The position numbers were made by a program, and so were the translations under genes. The notes below the pieces were generated by a model. That model saw only the letters and a list, made by a program, of their open reading frames with translations, made no database searches and was not told the origin of the DNA. This document shows positions 1-8,522 of a stretch of 64,000 bases of DNA, piece after piece. The stretch comes from Paraburkholderia phosphatilytica. GTDB lineage: Bacteria; Pseudomonadota; Gammaproteobacteria; Burkholderiales; Burkholderiaceae. Within the stretch, counting starts at the first letter, position 1, and the number at the start of each line of letters is the position of its first letter. The stretch spans positions 61,531 to 125,530 of the forward strand of contig NZ_QQOA01000022.1 in assembly GCF_003443895.1 (NCBI RefSeq). The letters are read 5' to 3'.

Positions 1-1344
1 GCCCGCTTCGGCCTCGGTCTGCTCGAGTCTCGCAGCATGCCGGCGTATCCCGGCAAACACCGCTTCGGCAATGTCCATCGGAAAGCCGTCGGGAATCTCC
101 GCCGCGACGGTATCGATGACACTCTCCGTTGCGGCAACGATGTCCGCGATGATCGATTCGACTTCCTCGGGCGCCAGCCCCACGCGCTGCCCCTGCGCGA
201 TCCAGTGACGCGGATAGATCTGAGCCAGCGCGTAGTGCGCATTGCGCCCTCGCACCGCCATCGCAAGCTTCGCACGTTGGGGCGCAAGCCGGTTAGCGCC
301 CTTGCCGATGATCGGATGGGCCGAGAGCACGTCGTAAAGCGGCGTGGATGCATAGCGGTTGCCGGGCAGATGCGCGATGCTGAAATTCTTCGCATGGCCG
401 TCGATCGCGGCGAGCAGCCAGAACACGATCTGCGTCGCGAAGAAATTACGGCGGTCCACGCCCGCATGCATCGAGCCGCCCAGCAGCGCCATGATCGTGT
501 CGATGCCCGGGCCGCCATCCGCCTCGTACTTGTTCGCACCCGGCGTGCCGGTTGCCTGGCACATGTCTTCCTGGGGCAAACGCACAATCCAGCTGCCGTC
601 GCTTGCGTAACGCCGGTCGAAGCGTTCGACGACCAGCGCCTTCATGTCCTCGAACGTCGCGATGCCGCAGCGGGCAATCGGCAAACCGTATGCCGCGACG
701 ATTCGCGAGCACAGCCATTCGTTCTCGACCGACGTGCGCATGTCGGCGCGCATATTGCCAACGAGGCCCATCGGCAGCTTGAGGATGTGCGTGGTCGGCG
801 TGCTGCCTTCCGGCAGCAGCCATTCGCCGTCATGCCAGAGCAGCGCGGTCTTTTCCTGCGCGCCGGCGATGGAGAGCCGCAGATCGTCGACCGGTTCGTG
901 GTGACCGATGCCGGGTGCCGCGGTGGTATCGCGCAGCAGCTGCGCGATGGCGGTTTCGTCGAGTGGTCGGCCGCGGATCGTTTCGAGGTCCTGCGGTTCG
1001 TGCTCCGTCGGCAGCATCTGCAGCGCGCCCACGCAATCGCGTCCGAGCACCGCGAGCAGTTCGAACGGCGAGGTGCCGCTGGTCCGGTAACGCGCCGCGA
1101 TACGACGGCGGATCGACTCGCTGTCTGGCAGCAGATTGTCGAAAAAATCGGTGACGAGGGAACCGCGATGCGGCTGGTTGCCCGGCGTAAACGGCAACGA
1201 TAGCGACAGCGGCCGGCCTCGCTCATCCGCCAACCAGCTGTCGAGGTACACGAGACGCTCGACGCCGCGCGCGACTTCCCAGTGACCGACAGGCACGCCG
1301 TTCATCCACAGGTGAAGCCGACCCGGTTGCCGCTGACCCGCCAT
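1..1344 (-). CDS. hipA: HipA-type serine/threonine kinase toxin (partial, runs off left edge)
   Basis: This is the kinase toxin of a HipBA type II toxin-antitoxin module; family members phosphorylate translation factors such as glutamyl-tRNA synthetase and cause growth arrest. The frame is open for 448 codons with no stop before the window edge, about the usual HipA length, so only a few residues can be missing. Residues near D315 read DGHAKNFS, matching the HipA catalytic and metal-binding loop. A downstream YDVLSAHP carries the second metal-binding Asp, and VVERFDR lies upstream of both. The ATG overlaps the TGA of hipB by one base (TGATG), so translation is coupled and antitoxin is made first. 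Reading frames on the opposite strand here are shadows. Confidence 0.9.
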   Translation of the reverse strand, partial: MAGQRQPGRLHLWMNGVPVGHWEVARGVERLVYLDSWLADERGRPLSLSLPFTPGNQPHRGSLVTDFFDNLLPDSESIRRRIAARYRTSGTSPFELLAVLGRDCVGALQMLPTEHEPQDLETIRGRPLDETAIAQLLRDTTAAPGIGHHEPVDDLRLSIAGAQEKTALLWHDGEWLLPEGSTPTTHILKLPMGLVGNMRADMRTSVENEWLCSRIVAAYGLPIARCGIATFEDMKALVVERFDRRYASDGSWIVRLPQEDMCQATGTPGANKYEADGGPGIDTIMALLGGSMHAGVDRRNFFATQIVFWLLAAIDGHAKNFSIAHLPGNRYASTPLYDVLSAHPIIGKGANRLAPQRAKLAMAVRGRNAHYALAQIYPRHWIAQGQRVGLAPEEVESIIADIVAATESVIDTVAAEIPDGFPMDIAEAVFAGIRRHAARLEQTEAEAG

Positions 1345-1820
1345 CACCAGATCTCCGGTTTTCTGGCGGCGGATGTGCTCGAGCGTGGCTTCGTCTGTTT
1401 CGTCTGCTTCGTCTGTTTTGCGGGTTTGGCCTGCTTCATCGGTACGGCCTCTTTCACCTGTTTCGTCTGCTTGACCGGCTTCGCGGCGGTACCGCGTGCG
1501 GTCGCAGCAGCCGGTTTCAAGGCCTTCTTTACAGCGGTAGCACGAGGCGCGCGCGCGCCTGCCTTCGCTTCACGCGGTGTGGCGTTGCTGCCCCCCGGCC
1601 CATCGCCTGCTGCCGTGAGCGTCAGTTCGACGTCGAGAAGCCGGAGCACCCGAAACAGCCGGTCGACGCTCGCCGACGCCGGGTTGGCCTCGAACTCCGC
1701 ATAGCTCTGCTGCGTGATACCGAGTCGCGTTGCCATCGATGCCTGCGTAAGCCCGGCACTCTTGCGAAAACCCATCACGACCGGGCGAATCTGACTGATG
1801 GTCTTCAGCGGGAAGTCCAT
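1344..1820 (-). CDS. hipB: HipB-like antitoxin, XRE-family DNA-binding protein with basic tail
   Basis: A 158-residue antitoxin and autorepressor partner of the adjacent HipA. Residues about 13-70 form a Cro/CI-type helix-turn-helix (GLTQASMATRLGITQQSYAEFE), the usual HipB fold. The C-terminal half, about 85-158, is an unusual low-complexity tail rich in Lys, Ala and Thr with repeated KQTKQTK. HipB proteins are normally about 75-110 residues, so this tail is an extension. The start is supported by AGGAA eight bases upstream. The promoter region holds four regularly spaced palindromes that are the expected operators. The tail may add non-specific DNA binding or be a protease-sensitive degron; both ideas are inference. 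Confidence 0.85.
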   Translation of the reverse strand: MDFPLKTISQIRPVVMGFRKSAGLTQASMATRLGITQQSYAEFEANPASASVDRLFRVLRLLDVELTLTAAGDGPGGSNATPREAKAGARAPRATAVKKALKPAAATARGTAAKPVKQTKQVKEAVPMKQAKPAKQTKQTKQTKPRSSTSAARKPEIW

Positions 1821-1845
1821 GGTTGTATTCCTGCGTGAGGTTCTT

Positions 1846-1942
1846 ACAGGATAAAACCTGTATTTAAAAAATACAAGCTATAGCCTGTAATTTTTATATA
1901 CAGGTTATCCCCTGTAAAATACAAAAACAGGCCATAGCCTGT
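1846..1942. promoter_or_regulatory. Four-operator array upstream of hipBA (27-bp period)
   Basis: Four 16-bp inverted repeats of form ACAGG-N6-CCTGT lie at 1846-1861, 1873-1888 (left arm ACAAG), 1900-1915 and 1927-1942. Starts are exactly 27 bp apart, leaving 11-bp AT-rich linkers. The E. coli hipBA promoter also carries four HipB operators, with a different sequence, so these are most likely the autoregulatory sites of the HipB here. The array fills the whole gap between hipB and the LysR gene. Confidence 0.75.
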
Positions 1943-1948
1943 TTTTTT
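1923..1948. terminator. Possible bidirectional terminator overlapping the fourth operator
   Basis: The fourth palindrome is flanked by A and T runs. The stem extends to 9 bp (AAAAACAGG with CCTGTTTTT, six-base loop) and has a T tract on either strand. It lies just after the LysR gene's stop codon (minus strand). It may only be an AT-rich operator. Confidence 0.3.
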
Positions 1949-1969
1949 AGATGAACCCTGGCTACCCGA

Positions 1970-2866
1970 TCACGCCACCACGTTCGCCCGCTCCAGAATC
2001 ATGTCGTACAGCGCACGCGCGGCCGGAGACAACTGCGCCATCGTGCGCGTCACCAGCACCAGCGTGCGCGACACCACCGGATCGGTCAGTTCGATCGTGT
2101 GCACGGTCGGATACGCGCCTTTCTGCACCGCCAGCCGCGGCACCACCGCGGCACCCAGTCCTTCCGCCACGAGGCCGATCGCCGTCGAACTGCGCTGCAC
2201 CTCGTAGAACGAGCGCAACGCGATGCCGTGGGTCTTCAGCGCGACGTCGAGCAAACCGCGATTGCCGCTGACCTCGCCCGCGAAGATCAGCGGATGCGGC
2301 TCCAGCTGACGCCAGCCGATACGCCGGCGCTTCGCCAGCGGATAATCGTCGCGACAGGTCAGCACGTAGCGGTCGGTCGTCAGCGGCACGCTGGTCAGGT
2401 CCGGATGCGGGTCTCCGGCGATACTGATGCCGAACTCCGCTTCGCGCCGCAACACCGCGTGCACGACCGAAGATGATGCATGGTCGAGAATCTTCACGCG
2501 GTTATGTGGATGACGCGCCGAATACGCACACAAAATGCGCGGCAGATACTGCACGCCCACTGTCGGCACGCATGCGATCGATACGTCGCCGCGCTGGCTC
2601 ATGCCGGTCTCACGAATCTCGGTAAGCGCGTCCGACAGCTCGCCGAGCAGGCGTCGCGCCTGCGGCAGAAAGCGGCTGCCGGTGTCGGTCAACGCGATGC
2701 TGCGGGTGGTCCGTTCGATCAGCGCGACGCCGAGAAACTCCTCGAGCTTGCGCAGACGCTGCGTGATCGCCGTCTGCGTCACGTGCAGCGTTTCGGCGGC
2801 CCGTTTGAAGCTGCCGCCATCGGCAATGGCCACGAATGCCTGAACCCCGAGCGTGTCGATTTTCAT
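1970..2866 (-). CDS. LysR-family transcriptional regulator
   Basis: A 298-residue LysR-type regulator. An N-terminal winged helix-turn-helix covers about residues 1-60 (AFVAIADGGSFKRAAETLHVTQTAITQRLRKLEEFLG). A periplasmic-binding-protein-like effector domain covers about 90-290. An upstream ATG at 2878 in the same frame would add four residues; 2866 (MKIDTLG) fits the family N-terminus better. Neither has a strong Shine-Dalgarno. The gene is divergent from the tam-like methyltransferase with about 100 bp of AT-rich DNA between them, the usual arrangement for a LysR regulator controlling its neighbour and itself. The effector is unknown. Confidence 0.85.
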   Translation of the reverse strand: MKIDTLGVQAFVAIADGGSFKRAAETLHVTQTAITQRLRKLEEFLGVALIERTTRSIALTDTGSRFLPQARRLLGELSDALTEIRETGMSQRGDVSIACVPTVGVQYLPRILCAYSARHPHNRVKILDHASSSVVHAVLRREAEFGISIAGDPHPDLTSVPLTTDRYVLTCRDDYPLAKRRRIGWRQLEPHPLIFAGEVSGNRGLLDVALKTHGIALRSFYEVQRSSTAIGLVAEGLGAAVVPRLAVQKGAYPTVHTIELTDPVVSRTLVLVTRTMAQLSPAARALYDMILERANVVA

Positions 2867-2971
2867 AAGAAAAATCAAATAATGCTGAAATTCAATTCAT
2901 TTTACTGAAGCGACCGACGAGCACAAAATAGCCTGCGTTCCGCATCCACCGTTCACGACAGGGAGAGCACG

Positions 2972-3751
2972 ATGAGTTCAGCCACCGGTTGGCACGCGCA
3001 GCAGTACACGATGTTCGAAAATGAACGGACCCGGCCGGTCAAGGATCTGCTGGCAGCCGTGCCGTCAGAAAACGTGAGCGTCGCCATCGACATCGGCTGC
3101 GGGCCCGGCAATTCCACCGAGGTACTGGCCGCGCGCGTACCCGGCGCGACGCTGAGCGGCATCGACAGTTCCACCGACATGATCGACGCCGCGCGCAAGC
3201 GCCTGCCCGAGGTGCGTTTCGACGTGGCCGACATCGCGGCCTGGAACGACACGCAGCCGTACGACCTGATCCTCGCGAACGCGGTGCTGCAATGGCTGCC
3301 CGATCACCAGACGCTGTTTCCGCAGCTGATCGGCCGGCTCGCATCGGGCGGTCATCTCGCCGTGCAGATGCCCGACAATCTCGACGAGCCTGCGCACCGG
3401 CTGCTGCGCGAAACCGCCGCCGACGGCCCGTGGGCGGAAAAATTGAAGGGCGTCGAACGCACCGCGCGGCATCAGCCGCGCTGGTACTACGAGCTGCTCG
3501 CGCCGCACTGCGCGCGCGTCGACGTGTGGCGCACGACCTACCACCATCCGCTGCAGGGCGGCGCCGACGCGGTGGTCGAATGGTTCAAGGGCAGCGCGCT
3601 CAGGCCGTTCATCGCTGCGTTGAACAGCGATGAACAGAGCGCGTTCATTGCGCGCTACCGCAACGGGATCGCAAAGGCGTATCCGGCACTGGCCGATGGC
3701 ACCGTGCTGCTGCCGTTTCCGCGGCTCTTCATCGTCGCGACACGCGCATGA
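2972..3751 (+). CDS. tam: Trans-aconitate 2-methyltransferase
   Basis: An S-adenosylmethionine-dependent methyltransferase of 259 residues, the length of E. coli Tam, which methyl-esterifies trans-aconitate, an inhibitor of aconitase. Motif I is IDIGCGPGNSTE at about 39-50, followed by the acidic GIDSSTDMI strand and NAVLQWLPDH, both typical of Tam. The start has GGGAGAG upstream. It is a cytosolic detoxification enzyme. The divergent LysR gene may regulate it. Confidence 0.87.
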   Translation: MSSATGWHAQQYTMFENERTRPVKDLLAAVPSENVSVAIDIGCGPGNSTEVLAARVPGATLSGIDSSTDMIDAARKRLPEVRFDVADIAAWNDTQPYDLILANAVLQWLPDHQTLFPQLIGRLASGGHLAVQMPDNLDEPAHRLLRETAADGPWAEKLKGVERTARHQPRWYYELLAPHCARVDVWRTTYHHPLQGGADAVVEWFKGSALRPFIAALNSDEQSAFIARYRNGIAKAYPALADGTVLLPFPRLFIVATRA

Positions 3752-3846
3752 CGCTTTGTGTATGAACGGTGGAATGAAAAACGCGACGGCCCTGAAGGCT
3801 CGCCGCGTCTTTGTTCATCGTGCTTTTTAGTCAAGCGCAGCGATCT

Positions 3847-5184
3847 TCAGGACTCGACGTCCTCCAGGCTGAAAATCTCCGTCTGGTCGTTGTACGAAAA
3901 CACTTCCCCGTAACGCCCCCAGTTGATCACCGCATCGAGCGTCTCTTCCGCCGCGCTGTCGGACAGGAAGTCTTCCAGCTCCTGCTCGAAACGCACACGC
4001 GGCGCGCGATGCCCCGGCCGCTCGTCGAGCACTTTGCGCACTCGCGTGGCGAGCGGCACATTGCGCAGCAGATGCTCGGCGAACATCACCTTGCGCTCCT
4101 GCGTGCCGAGGTCCGCGAAGGTCCTGGCCGGCGGCGTCAGATAGATATCGCCTTCACGCACGTCGGCAAAGCCCAGGTACTGCAGCACTTCGGCGATCGG
4201 GAACAGGTCGTCCACCTCGAGATGCAGCGAGCGCGCGATTTCCGGCATATCCGCGCGACCGTTATAAGGCGCGGCCGCCAGCGTCTCGATCAGACCGGCC
4301 ATCAGGTTGGTCGACACATGCGGCAGCCACGATCCGAGCTCCAGCCCCTTCTTCGTCGTCTCGTCCGTCTGGCGCGCCGTCATCTTTGCGTAGATGTCGT
4401 CCACCAGCTTGCGGAACGCCGGATCCAGACGGTTGCGCGGATGCTTGAACGGCACCTTGATCTCGGCAATCACGCGCCCCGGATTCGACGACAGCACCAG
4501 AATGCGGTCGCACATGAACACCGCTTCCTCGATGTTGTGCGTGACGATCAGCACCGACTTGATCGGCATGCGCCCTTGCGTCCACAGGTCCAGCAGGTCG
4601 GTACGCAGCGTCTCGGCCGTCAGCACGTCAAGCGCGGAGAACGGCTCGTCCATCAGCAGCAGCGTCGGGTCGACCACCAGCGCGCGCGCAAAACCCACAC
4701 GCTGGCGCATGCCGCCCGACAGCTCGCGCGGGTACGCGTTTTCGAAACCATCGAGACCGATCAGGTCGATCGCGGCCAGCGCGCGCTCGCGGCGTTCGCG
4801 CGCGCCGACGCCGAGCGCTTCCAGCCCCGCTTCCACGTTCTGCAGCACGGTCAGCCACGGAAACAGCGCGAAGGTCTGGAACACCATCGCGACGCCTTCG
4901 GCCGGACCGTCGAGCGGCTTGCCCTTGTAGGTCACGGTGCCGCCGGTCGGCTCGATCAGGCCGGCGATGATGCGCAAGAGCGTCGACTTGCCCGAGCCCG
5001 AACGGCCGAGCAGCCCGACGATCTCGCCTTCGCGCAGCTGCAGGTTCGCGCCGTCGAGCACCAGCAGTTCGCCCTGGCTCTTGTTGAAACCGCGGCACAC
5101 GTCCTTGACGTTGAGAATTTCCTCGCCGGTGCCCTTCTGAGCGGCTTGCTGCAATTCGACGGACATCAGTTCTGGCTGGTTCAT
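3847..5184 (-). CDS. NitT/TauT-family ABC transporter ATPase with AAA-associated C-terminal domain
   Basis: The ATPase subunit of a nitrate/sulfonate/taurine-type importer, 445 residues from the ATG at 5184. That start has GAGG seven bases upstream and lies 13 bases after the permease stop. Residues about 20-260 are the nucleotide-binding domain: Walker A GRSGSGKST, signature LSGGMRQRV, Walker B LLLMDEPFSALD. Residues about 300-445 match the AAA-associated C-terminal extension found in a subset of these ATPases (LTPPARTFADLGTQERKVMFAEHLL). It forms an operon with the double permease upstream. No substrate-binding protein gene lies nearby, so the substrate cannot be named. Confidence 0.85.
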   Translation of the reverse strand: MNQPELMSVELQQAAQKGTGEEILNVKDVCRGFNKSQGELLVLDGANLQLREGEIVGLLGRSGSGKSTLLRIIAGLIEPTGGTVTYKGKPLDGPAEGVAMVFQTFALFPWLTVLQNVEAGLEALGVGARERRERALAAIDLIGLDGFENAYPRELSGGMRQRVGFARALVVDPTLLLMDEPFSALDVLTAETLRTDLLDLWTQGRMPIKSVLIVTHNIEEAVFMCDRILVLSSNPGRVIAEIKVPFKHPRNRLDPAFRKLVDDIYAKMTARQTDETTKKGLELGSWLPHVSTNLMAGLIETLAAAPYNGRADMPEIARSLHLEVDDLFPIAEVLQYLGFADVREGDIYLTPPARTFADLGTQERKVMFAEHLLRNVPLATRVRKVLDERPGHRAPRVRFEQELEDFLSDSAAEETLDAVINWGRYGEVFSYNDQTEIFSLEDVES

Positions 5185-5197
5185 GGTTTCCTCACTC

Positions 5198-6949
5198 TCA
5201 ATCAAGGCGCAGTTTCGACTCGGCATAGGTGTACAGCGGGCGCCACAAGGTTCGATTGAACAGCGTGACGAACAGGGACATCACGGCGATGCCGAGGATG
5301 ATCTTCGGGAAGTCGCCGGCGGCGGTGGTCTGCGCGATATACGCGCCCAGCCCGTGCGCGACGACTTTCGTATCGCCCCACTGGACGAACTCGGACACGA
5401 TGCTCGCGTTCCACGCGCCGCCCGACGCGGTGATCGCACCCGTCACGTAGTACGGGAAGATGCCCGGCAGCATCGCCTGCTTCCACCACTGCCAGCCGCG
5501 AATGCGAAAATTCGCCGCCGCTTCCTTGTAGTCGTTCGGATAGGCGGTCGTGCCCGCGATCACGTTGAACAGGATGTACCACTGCGTGCCGAGCACGATG
5601 AGCGGCGACAGCCAGATGTCCGGGTTCAGATGGAAATGCACGATGAAAATCACGAACACCGGAAACAGCAGGTTCGCCGGGAACGCAGCAAGGAACTGCG
5701 CGAGCGGCTGGATCTTCTCGGCAAGCGCGGGGCGCAGGCCGATCTGCACCCCGAGCGGCACCCAGATCACCGACGAGATCGCGATCAGCACGATCACTCG
5801 AAACAGCGTGATCAGGCCGAGCACGAACACATGGCCGACCTCGTCGAGTGTGACGCCGGTGCGCACATAGCTCACGACGCGATACACCACATAGACGGTC
5901 AGCAATATCAGCAGCACGGCCCAGACGATGTCGCCGATGCGCGACGTGCTCTGCCGATGCTCGCGCCCGACGCGCACCTGGCCCATGAACGGCAGCCGCA
6001 GCGGCGCGCGCGCGGCGCCCGCGAACAGCCTGCCGAACGGCACCAGCATCCGGTGAATCAGCCGCGTGCGGCGAACCACGTCGAGCAGCCACGATTCCGG
6101 CGCATTGCCGGACGACGTGGTTTCGAGCCGGAACTTGTCGGCCCACGCGACGAGCGGACGGAACAGCAACTGGTCGTATGCGAGGATCACAACCGTCATC
6201 GTGAGAATCACCCAGCCGACAGCAGCGAGATTCTTGTCCGAGATGGCCTGCGCCAGATAGGCGCCGATGCCCGGCAGCGTGATCGTGTTGTTGCCGACGG
6301 TGATGGCTTCCGATGCGACGACGAAAAACCAGCCGCCCGACATCGACATCATCATGTTCCAGATCAGGCCCGGCATCGAGAACGGCACTTCGAGTTTCCA
6401 GAAGCGCTGCCACGCGGTGAGATGAAAGCCGCGCGACACTTCATCGAGATCGCGCGGCACCGTGCGCAGCGACTGGTAGAAGCTGAAGGTCATGTTCCAG
6501 GCCTGGCTCGTGAAGATCGCGAAAATCGCGGCAAGCTCGGCGCCCAGTACGCGCGACGGAAACAGCGCGAGAAAGAACGTGACCGTAAACGAGATATAGC
6601 CCAGCACCGGCACCGACTGCAGGATGTCGAGCATCGGCACCAGCAGTTTCTCGGCGCGCCGGCTCTTCGCCGCGAGCGTGCCGTAGACCAGCGTGAACAC
6701 GAGCGATGCAAACATCGCCGCGAGCATGCGCAGCGTGGTGCGCATCGCGTACTCGGGCAGGTTCGAAGGATCGAGCGAGATGACCTGGGTCTTCAGCGTC
6801 GACATGGGCGCCATCGTCTGGTGGAAACCGATCGCCGCCATCGCCACGATGCAGATGATCAGCGGGAACGCGACGAAGTCCCAGCGGTTCGGCAGTACGC
6901 GCCATGCGGACGCATTGGCCGTGCGGTTGAGGTTGAAGCTGAATTCCAT
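5198..6949 (-). CDS. ABC transporter permease with two fused transmembrane domains
   Basis: A 583-residue inner-membrane permease, about twice the usual 270 residues, made of two BPD_transp_1 units in tandem. Each half has about six helices and an EAA-like cytoplasmic loop: DLDEVSRGFHLTAWQRFWKLEVP in the first, DYKEAAANFRIRGWQWWKQAMLP in the second. A single chain could supply both halves of the channel. The ATG at 6949 is preceded by GGAGG at ideal spacing; the TTG just upstream is not favoured. It is co-transcribed with the ATPase and overlaps a possible 34-codon ORF at TGATG. Confidence 0.85.
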   Translation of the reverse strand: MEFSFNLNRTANASAWRVLPNRWDFVAFPLIICIVAMAAIGFHQTMAPMSTLKTQVISLDPSNLPEYAMRTTLRMLAAMFASLVFTLVYGTLAAKSRRAEKLLVPMLDILQSVPVLGYISFTVTFFLALFPSRVLGAELAAIFAIFTSQAWNMTFSFYQSLRTVPRDLDEVSRGFHLTAWQRFWKLEVPFSMPGLIWNMMMSMSGGWFFVVASEAITVGNNTITLPGIGAYLAQAISDKNLAAVGWVILTMTVVILAYDQLLFRPLVAWADKFRLETTSSGNAPESWLLDVVRRTRLIHRMLVPFGRLFAGAARAPLRLPFMGQVRVGREHRQSTSRIGDIVWAVLLILLTVYVVYRVVSYVRTGVTLDEVGHVFVLGLITLFRVIVLIAISSVIWVPLGVQIGLRPALAEKIQPLAQFLAAFPANLLFPVFVIFIVHFHLNPDIWLSPLIVLGTQWYILFNVIAGTTAYPNDYKEAAANFRIRGWQWWKQAMLPGIFPYYVTGAITASGGAWNASIVSEFVQWGDTKVVAHGLGAYIAQTTAAGDFPKIILGIAVMSLFVTLFNRTLWRPLYTYAESKLRLD

Positions 6950-7053
6950 CAAAGGCCTCCGTTCGGCGAAGCCGTCGGCGCCGCGTGCGCGACAGGCACA
7001 GCAGCAGCCGGCGTGTTGCCACCGGCGCGAGGCCGGAAGTTAAGCGTATTCAT
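6949..7053 (-). CDS. Possible 34-residue leader ORF coupled to the permease
   Basis: A short ATG-initiated frame (starting MNTLNFRPRAGG, ending TASPNGGL, rich in Ala and Pro) ends so that its TGA overlaps the permease ATG (TGATG). The overlap suggests translational coupling, but its own ribosome site is weak and the peptide resembles no family I know. It could be chance, or a degenerate N-terminal extension of the permease. Confidence 0.25.
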   Translation of the reverse strand: MNTLNFRPRAGGNTPAAAVPVAHAAPTASPNGGL

Positions 7054-7724
7054 GATCGGGAAACGCAGGTCGTAAGGTGGAGGAAAGCGCGCCGGACGAG
7101 TTCTGTAATCGGCATGGTTTCTCTTCCGATGATCGCGTGCATTTATGACGAAATCTTTGCATAACTGAAGAAACCGATAACAGGCTTTCATCGGACGAGC
7201 GCGAACGCATGCAACCGCGCGACGTGACGGCGGCACGATGCCGCGGGCGACGCACGGATGCGGCTCGCCTGTGCGATACGAAATAAGCGATGCGGGTTAC
7301 GACGAAACTGCTGCGGTTGTGACGCGCACCGTCTGCCTGTTACGGGCGGGACGGCGGCTGGAAGAAAAGCGCGGACGTCCTGCCGGTCAGGCGGCGAAAC
7401 TGATCGAAGATCGACTACTGCTACTGTCCAAGACAATGACTCCTTGCATGACGACGGCCGGATTTTAGACAGTGAAGCGAACCAAGGTCAACTGGAAAAT
7501 TGCTAAGCAGAGCCAGGGTAATCGGTCACGCTGTCTTTCTCATTACAATGCCCCTTCGGCTTCGCGCGATCGGGCTGACAGTGGAGAAAGTATCGGAGAA
7601 GGTCGCGCACACGCAGGCGCGGCCGGGTGCGTGAGGTGCTAAAAGGCGAGGTGAGGAAAGAAACGCCGCCGGTTGGCTGCAGACGGTTGTCGACAGAAAC
7701 AGGGTTGCGTCAACCCGATAACCG
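7054..7724. other. Intergenic region with no supported gene
   Basis: About 670 bases upstream of the ABC permease operon. Short open frames on both strands lack ribosome sites and recognisable composition. A GGGTTG-CGT-CAACCC hairpin at 7702-7716 sits just after the stop of the minus-strand hypothetical gene at 7725 and may be its terminator. The promoter of the permease operon should lie here, but I could not place it. I looked for guanidine and manganese riboswitch consensus elements and did not find them. Confidence 0.5.
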
Positions 7725-7997
7725 TCAGACCGCGCGGGCGTTCAGCACGTCGTCGACGATGCGCTGGCCGGCGCTATAGCCGCCCATCAGCGCGTCGACT
7801 TCCTGCAAGAACCAGCGGCCGTCCTTATCCGTCAGATGAAGCGGGGAAAACTGGGGCGTCGCGGCGCCGCGGCGGAAGATCTCCACCTGCGTCACGAACC
7901 CCGTGTCGCGCATGAGCACGCCGCGCAGCGCGGGCACGCTGACCGTTTCAACCGAGACGTGGATCGAATAGCCCTTGTATTCGTAATCGCGTTGCAT
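7725..7997 (-). CDS. Conserved hypothetical protein, 90 residues
   Basis: A small soluble protein without a signal peptide. It starts MQRDYEYKGYSIHVSVE and alternates short beta-like and charged segments, ending GQRIVDDVLNARAV. The composition and codon use are those of a real gene, and it resembles short uncharacterised Burkholderia proteins, but I do not recognise a function. It is monocistronic, with a possible terminator hairpin directly downstream. Confidence 0.6.
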   Translation of the reverse strand: MQRDYEYKGYSIHVSVETVSVPALRGVLMRDTGFVTQVEIFRRGAATPQFSPLHLTDKDGRWFLQEVDALMGGYSAGQRIVDDVLNARAV

Positions 7998-8225
7998 ATC
8001 TCATCCTGACTACTGTCTTTGCGGCAGTATAAGCAGCCAATATGACGACAACATCAATTTTCCTGGTGTCGCTTTGATTCCATCCGTTACCCGACGCACA
8101 CTTGCGTCCTTTACAACAAAAAATACGCGGTGCAATTCAATGCCGATTCGCGTCACGCTAATTCCAGGCCACTTTTGAAGCCAGCGAAAATATCGGTTCT
8201 GTCACACCGGAACAACACCAGCGAT

Positions 8226-8522
8226 TCACCGATGGCCGCGCTTCTGCCGGTTCAGTTGCCGGTCAAGCCAGTCAGGCAGCAAACCCACGTACCGCGGCCA
8301 GCAGACCAGATGGTGCGCCCACACGAAGGTCGACAATGGCCCCTGTCGCCAGGCCGGCCCGAGCCCCAGTGACGGAAAACTGTCCAGCGAGCGATAACCG
8401 ATCGCCATCACCCCGGCAGCCAGCCACGCGCCCGCAAATACCGCGGTCGGCCGCGAAGCCGCGCACGCGAGCGCCAGCAACGCCATTGGCACGGCAATGT
8501 TCGAATACGTCCGAATTCTCAT
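8226..8522 (-). CDS. Small hypothetical membrane protein
   Basis: A 98-residue protein from the ATG at 8522, with AGGAG five bases upstream; a GTG six bases further out is not needed. Residues about 8-45 are hydrophobic (SNIAVPMALLALACAAS, then TAVFAGAWLAAGVMAIGY) and suggest two transmembrane helices. The C-terminal half is Trp- and Arg-rich and likely cytoplasmic. No family is recognised. Confidence 0.5.
   Translation of the reverse strand: MRIRTYSNIAVPMALLALACAASRPTAVFAGAWLAAGVMAIGYRSLDSFPSLGLGPAWRQGPLSTFVWAHHLVCWPRYVGLLPDWLDRQLNRQKRGHR

Noticed and set aside
1380..1480. Tandem DNA repeat of GTCTG/CTTCGT units suspected as a satellite or CRISPR-like array
   Set aside because: It is the coding sequence of the KQTK repeat tail of the HipB-like protein, with imperfect units and no spacers.
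3811..5259. A 482-codon open frame on the plus strand opposite the ABC ATPase
   Set aside because: Composition is dominated by Arg, His and Gln with no domain pattern. It is the antisense shadow of a clear ATPase gene in high-GC DNA.
7054..7260. Possible guanidine or manganese riboswitch before the NitT/TauT-type operon
   Set aside because: The conserved core sequences of those riboswitches could not be found in the leader.
7238..7506. Two overlapping plus-strand frames of about 80 codons
   Set aside because: No supporting start site or family resemblance; they overlap each other in different frames within an intergenic region.
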